From JAOUEA01 sp041287635 (GTDB taxonomy: Bacteria > Actinomycetota > UBA4738 > HRBIN12), in the NCBI GenBank assembly GCA_041287635.1, contig JBGGNG010000011.1:1-9229 (forward strand): a DNA stretch of 9,229 bases. The letters are read 5' to 3'. The notes under the pieces are model-generated. The model worked only from the letters and a program-made list of their open reading frames with translations, was not told where the DNA came from and ran no database searches. Both the position numbers and the translations under genes were made by a program. This document shows, piece after piece, positions 6,213 through 9,229 of the stretch (positions are counted from its first letter, which is position 1; each line of letters opens with the position of its first letter).

Positions 6213-6910
6213 GCGTCACGTACCCGCTCGGATTCCGTGCCGCGGGGGTCACGGCGGGCTTCAAGCCGAGCGGCCTTCCCGACCTCGGCTTGCTCGTGGG
6301 TGAGCCCGGCACGACTGCGGCGGCACTGTTCACCACGAACGCCGTGGCGGCCGCGCCGATCGAGGTCGGGAGAGACCGCCTCGCGCGCGGCCGCATCCGA
6401 GCGGTGCTCGTGAACAGCGGTCAGGCCAACGCGGCGACGGGCCCTCGGGGTGTGGAGGACGCGATCGCCACGAGCGCCGAGGCGGCGTCGTTGCTCGGAG
6501 CCGAGCCCGACGAGGTGCTGCCCAGCTCGACAGGCGTGATCGGGGAACCGCTCCACGTGGATCGGATGCGCGAGGCGATGCCGGGGCTGGTCGACGCGCT
6601 GTCGACCGACGGAAGCGAATCGTTCGCCCGCGCGATCATGACGACCGACACCGTGCACAAGCAGGCGACCACCGACGCGGGGGCGTTCCGGGTGGGTGGA
6701 TGCGGTGGCGTGCCGGTGGCGGTGGGTGGCGTGATCCCGCCGGCCTACTTCGAGCCGGCTTCTCCGCTCGCCGAGGAGGCAGCCGCCGCGATGAAGGAAG
6801 CCGAGATCGCCGTGCGCGTGCGCCTCGGCGACGGGCCGGGGTCGAGCCGCGCCTTCGGCTGCGACCTCAGCTACGAGTACGTGCGCATCAACGGGGAGTA
6901 CACGACGTGA
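6209..6910 (+). CDS. argJ: Internally truncated ornithine acetyltransferase (ArgJ), lacks catalytic core
   Basis: Intact ArgJ (about 385-405 residues) moves acetyl from N-acetylornithine to glutamate and cleaves itself at a conserved Thr. This copy has 233 residues. The N-terminal part is normal: ALFTTNAVAAAP (39-50), VLVNSGQANAATG (67-79), the oxyanion-hole motif SSTGVIG (106-112), and IMTTDTVHK (143-151). The C-terminus is also normal: MKEAEIAVRVRLGDGPG (195-211) and FGCDLSYEYVRINGEYTT (216-233). Between RVGG (161-164) and about VPVAVGG (168-174) roughly 160 residues are absent: the GMAKGSGM loop, the ATML self-cleavage site with its nucleophilic Thr, and the STNDT and NWGR motifs. The deletion is in frame and the reading frame and 4-base overlaps with argC and argB are preserved. 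GGTGGGTGG occurs on both sides of the junction (6691 and 6721). It is probably inactive; an assembly deletion is an alternative. Confidence 0.88.
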   Translation: MSVTYPLGFRAAGVTAGFKPSGLPDLGLLVGEPGTTAAALFTTNAVAAAPIEVGRDRLARGRIRAVLVNSGQANAATGPRGVEDAIATSAEAASLLGAEPDEVLPSSTGVIGEPLHVDRMREAMPGLVDALSTDGSESFARAIMTTDTVHKQATTDAGAFRVGGCGGVPVAVGGVIPPAYFEPASPLAEEAAAAMKEAEIAVRVRLGDGPGSSRAFGCDLSYEYVRINGEYTT

Positions 6911-7812
6911 CGACCGACCTTCCGCCGCAGATCCGCCAGCGCACCGTGGCCAAGGCGCGCACGTTGCTCGAGGCCCTGCCGTTCATGCGCGAGCACCACG
7001 GCAAGGTGATCGTCGTGAAGTACGGCGGCGCCGCGATGGACACCGTGGGCCTCGCATCGTCGTTCGCCGAGGACGTCTCCCTGCTGCAGAGCGCCGGCAC
7101 CACGGCGGTCGTGGTGCACGGCGGCGGGCCGCAGGTCACGAACCTGAGCGAGCGGCTCGGCATCGAGACGACGTTCGTCGACGGGCTGCGGGTGACCGAC
7201 GCCGCGACCCTCGACGTCGCCACGATGGTGCTCGCTGGCAAGCTCAACACCGAGGTCGTGGCGTCGCTCGTGACCGGGGGCGTTCGGGCGGTGGGGCTCT
7301 CGGGGGTCGACGGAGGCCTGCTGCTCGCGAGGAAGCAGTCCGGCCCCGACCTCGGGTTCGTCGGCGAGGTCGTGCACGTGAACGCCGACGTGCTGCGCAC
7401 GCTCACCGACCAGCGGTTCGTGCCGGTGGTCGCGAGCATCGCGGTCGACGAGACGACCGGGCAGGCCTACAACGTGAACGCCGACGTGGTCGCGAGCCAG
7501 CTCGCGATCGAGCTCGGCGCCGAGAAGCTCGTGTTCATCAACGACGTGCCCGGGCTGATCGGACCGACCGGCGATCTGCTGAGCGAGCTCTCCGCCGCCC
7601 AGTGCCTGGAGCTGCTCGCGCAGCCGGGGGTCGTCGAGGGTGGCATGATCCCGAAGCTCGAGAGCGCCGTGGCCGCGCTGACTGCCGGGGTCGGCCGGGT
7701 CCACCTCGTCGACGGCCGGGTCGAGCACTCCCTGGTGCTGGAGATGTTCACGCCCGAGGGCGTGGGCACGATGATCACGCCGGACGCACCAGCGCCGGAG
7801 GGCTCCGCATGA
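6907..7812 (+). CDS. argB: N-acetylglutamate kinase
   Basis: ArgB phosphorylates N-acetylglutamate with ATP, the second and often rate-limiting step of arginine synthesis. The 301-residue product shows the amino-acid-kinase motifs: VIVVKYGGAAM (34-44, Lys38 for phosphate), VVHGGGPQVTNL (69-80), FVDGLRVTD (90-98), GKLNTEVV (111-118), VGLSGVDGGLLLARK (129-143), YNVNADVVASQLA (188-200), FINDVPGL (210-217) and GGMIPKLESAV (245-255, Lys250). The N-terminal extension QIRQRTVAKARTLLEALPFM (8-27) forms the extra helix typical of the hexameric, arginine-inhibited type, so feedback inhibition is inferred. The GTG start at 6907 overlaps the argJ stop (GTGA), and its own stop overlaps argD (ATGA). All key residues appear present. 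Confidence 0.97.
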   Translation: MTTDLPPQIRQRTVAKARTLLEALPFMREHHGKVIVVKYGGAAMDTVGLASSFAEDVSLLQSAGTTAVVVHGGGPQVTNLSERLGIETTFVDGLRVTDAATLDVATMVLAGKLNTEVVASLVTGGVRAVGLSGVDGGLLLARKQSGPDLGFVGEVVHVNADVLRTLTDQRFVPVVASIAVDETTGQAYNVNADVVASQLAIELGAEKLVFINDVPGLIGPTGDLLSELSAAQCLELLAQPGVVEGGMIPKLESAVAALTAGVGRVHLVDGRVEHSLVLEMFTPEGVGTMITPDAPAPEGSA

Positions 7813-8990
7813 ACGAGCCCCACGTGATGCCCACCTACGCCCGGTACCCGCTGACCCTCGTGCGTGGCGAGGGGGCGCGCGTGTGGGACGACGCCGGACG
7901 CGCGTACCTCGACTTCGCCGGTGCCCTGGGCGTGAACGCCCTCGGGCACTCCCATCCCGCGTGGGTCGCGGCCGTGCGCGACCAGCTCGACACGCTCGAC
8001 ATGGTGAGCAACCTGTACGCGACCGGACCCCAGGCGGCGCTCGCCGACCGGCTCGCCGCGTCGATGCCCGTGCCCGACGCGCGCGTCTTCTTCTGCAACT
8101 CCGGGGCCGAGGCGAACGAGGCCGCGATCAAGCTCGCGCGCAAGCACGGCCTCGCGATCGCGAAGCCGGGGATCGTCGCGCTCGAGGGGTCGTTCCACGG
8201 ACGCACGACCGCGGCGCTCGCCGCCACCGGGCAGCCGGGCAAGCGCGAGGCGTTCGAGCCGCTCGTCGATTGGTTCCGGTTCGTGCCGCCCGGCGACCTC
8301 GACGCGCTCGACGCCGCGATGACCGACGACATCGGCGCCGTGCTGCTCGAGCCGGTGATGGGGGAGGGCGGCGTGCGGCCCCTCGACGACGGGTACCTGC
8401 GGGAGGTGCGGGCCTTCTGTGACGAGCGCGGGGCGCTGCTCGTGGCCGACGAGGTGCAGTCGGGCCTCGGCCGCTGCGGCGACTGGGCGGCGCTGCAGCA
8501 CGCGGGCGTCGAGGCCGACGTGCTCACGCTCGCCAAGGCGCTCGGCGGCGGGCTCCCGATCGGCGCGATGCTCGCGCGGTCAAGCGTCTCGTTCGAGCCC
8601 GGCGACCATGCCTCGACGTTCGGCGGCGGCCCGGTCGTCTGCGCGGGGGCGCTCGCGGTGCTCGAGACGATCGAGCACGACGGGTTGCTCGAGCGCGCGC
8701 GGGCGATCGGCGAGGCGCTGCCGGCCGCGGTCACCGCGGCTGCACCGGACGGCTCGATCCTCGACGCCCGCGGACGCGGATGCCTCTGGGGCTTCCAGCT
8801 CGCGCGCCCGGTCGCGAACGACGCCGTCGTGGCGATGATCGGCGAGGGCGTGCTGGCGACCCCCGCGGGGCCCGACGTCCTGCGGATGTCGCCGCCGCTG
8901 ATCGCGACCGACGACGACGTGGCCGAGGCGGCCCGAGCGTTCGGCGCCGCGGTCGCGCGCGTGCTCGAGTCCGAGGAGGCGCCGGCATGA
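7809..8990 (+). CDS. argD: Acetylornithine aminotransferase
   Basis: ArgD transfers an amino group from glutamate to N-acetylglutamate semialdehyde, giving N-acetylornithine. The 393-residue class III aminotransferase has the usual length. Visible motifs are LGVNALGHSHP (40-50), the cofactor-phosphate loop FCNSGAEANEAAIKLARK (95-112), SFHGRTTAALAATGQ (128-142), LEPVMGEGG (180-188), the cofactor-binding Asp214 in LVADEVQSGLGRCG (211-224) and the Schiff-base Lys243 in TLAKALGGGLPIGAM (240-254). Such enzymes may also act in lysine synthesis as succinyl-diaminopimelate aminotransferase. The ATG start overlaps the argB stop and the stop overlaps the argR start, both as ATGA. Compared with the partial aminotransferase at the left edge, this one has the ordinary NSGAEA and DEVQSG motifs. 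Confidence 0.97.
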   Translation: MNEPHVMPTYARYPLTLVRGEGARVWDDAGRAYLDFAGALGVNALGHSHPAWVAAVRDQLDTLDMVSNLYATGPQAALADRLAASMPVPDARVFFCNSGAEANEAAIKLARKHGLAIAKPGIVALEGSFHGRTTAALAATGQPGKREAFEPLVDWFRFVPPGDLDALDAAMTDDIGAVLLEPVMGEGGVRPLDDGYLREVRAFCDERGALLVADEVQSGLGRCGDWAALQHAGVEADVLTLAKALGGGLPIGAMLARSSVSFEPGDHASTFGGGPVVCAGALAVLETIEHDGLLERARAIGEALPAAVTAAAPDGSILDARGRGCLWGFQLARPVANDAVVAMIGEGVLATPAGPDVLRMSPPLIATDDDVAEAARAFGAAVARVLESEEAPA

Positions 8991-9229
8991 CCCGTGCCAA
9001 CGGAGCCTCGAAGTCCAAGCGGCAGCAGTCGATCCTCGGGCTACTCGCGAAGGAGCGTCTCGCGAGCCAGCAGGAGATCCGCGAGCGGCTCGCGTACATG
9101 GGCATCGAGGCCACGCAGTCCACGATCAGCCGCGACATCGAGGAGCTCGGCCTCGCGCGTGTGCACGACGCCCAGGGCACGCGCTACGTCGTGCCGGGCG
9201 ACGCCGGTTCCTACGGGCCGATGGCGCTG
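8987..9229 (+). CDS. argR: Arginine repressor ArgR, C-terminal part beyond window
   Basis: The 81 codons present hold the N-terminal winged helix-turn-helix DNA-binding domain of the arginine repressor. Motifs are KRQQSILGLL (11-20), LASQQEIRERLAYMGIEA (25-42) and the recognition region TQSTISRDIEELGLARV (43-59), followed by the wing ending in RYVVPG. The C-terminal hexamerisation and arginine-binding domain (usually another 70-90 residues) lies outside the window. ArgR with arginine binds ARG boxes and represses arg genes; the palindrome before argC is the expected target, giving autoregulation because argR is in the same operon. ATG at 8987 overlaps the argD stop (ATGA). argF is not between argD and argR, unlike in Mycobacterium, but like the Streptomyces order. 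Confidence 0.96.
   Translation, partial: MTRANGASKSKRQQSILGLLAKERLASQQEIRERLAYMGIEATQSTISRDIEELGLARVHDAQGTRYVVPGDAGSYGPMAL

Noticed and set aside
6871..8501. Long minus-strand open frames opposite argB and argD
   Set aside because: These are shadows of strongly supported arg genes; composition is atypical and there are no start signals or domains.

Overview
This window is chromosomal DNA of a high-GC bacterium (roughly 70% GC by eye, GC-rich third codon positions). It is most likely an actinobacterium (Actinomycetota). The evidence is the arg cluster order argC-argJ-argB-argD-argR with ArgR at the end, as in Streptomyces; an actinobacterial style of secreted PQQ-type propeller with Cys-pair blades; frequent GTG/TTG starts; and an apparently leaderless arg promoter. 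I cannot name the genus. I see no mobile elements, CRISPR arrays, tRNA or rRNA genes.

Left part, minus strand (1-2807): three closely packed genes read leftward. They are a PAP2-family membrane phosphatase (2807-2094), a membrane-anchored or secreted seven-bladed PQQ-type beta-propeller with one cysteine pair per blade (2076-847), and a glutamate-1-semialdehyde-aminomutase-like class III aminotransferase (835 to the window edge). Gaps of 17 and 11 bases suggest one operon. Its role is unclear.

Middle, plus strand (2879-5099): a 71-base divergent intergenic region precedes an RmuC homologue with a TTG start and a perfect AGGAGG ribosome binding site. Next come a 111-residue protein of unknown function and a secreted GH114-type glycosidase. 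The glycosidase is broken by two separate one-base losses, and each can be placed to within a few bases.

Right part, plus strand (5143-9229): an arginine biosynthesis operon argC-argJ-argB-argD-argR (argR cut by the window edge). Every junction is a 4-base stop/start overlap (GTGA, GTGA, ATGA, ATGA). A perfect 16-base palindrome with ARG-box geometry sits one base before the argC start codon and overlaps a candidate -10 element. This implies a leaderless argC transcript repressed by the ArgR encoded at the end of the same operon. ArgC reduces N-acetylglutamyl phosphate made by ArgB, ArgD transaminates the product, and ArgJ should recycle the acetyl group. However, this argJ has lost about 160 internal codons in frame, including the autocatalytic threonine region, so it should not work as ornithine acetyltransferase.

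The most unusual points are the gutted argJ inside an otherwise perfect operon, the leaderless ARG-box promoter, the double frameshift in the GH114 gene, and the seven-fold Cys-pair propeller. The two damaged genes within 3 kb raise the question of sequencing or assembly error versus real decay. I found no convincing wholly new system.
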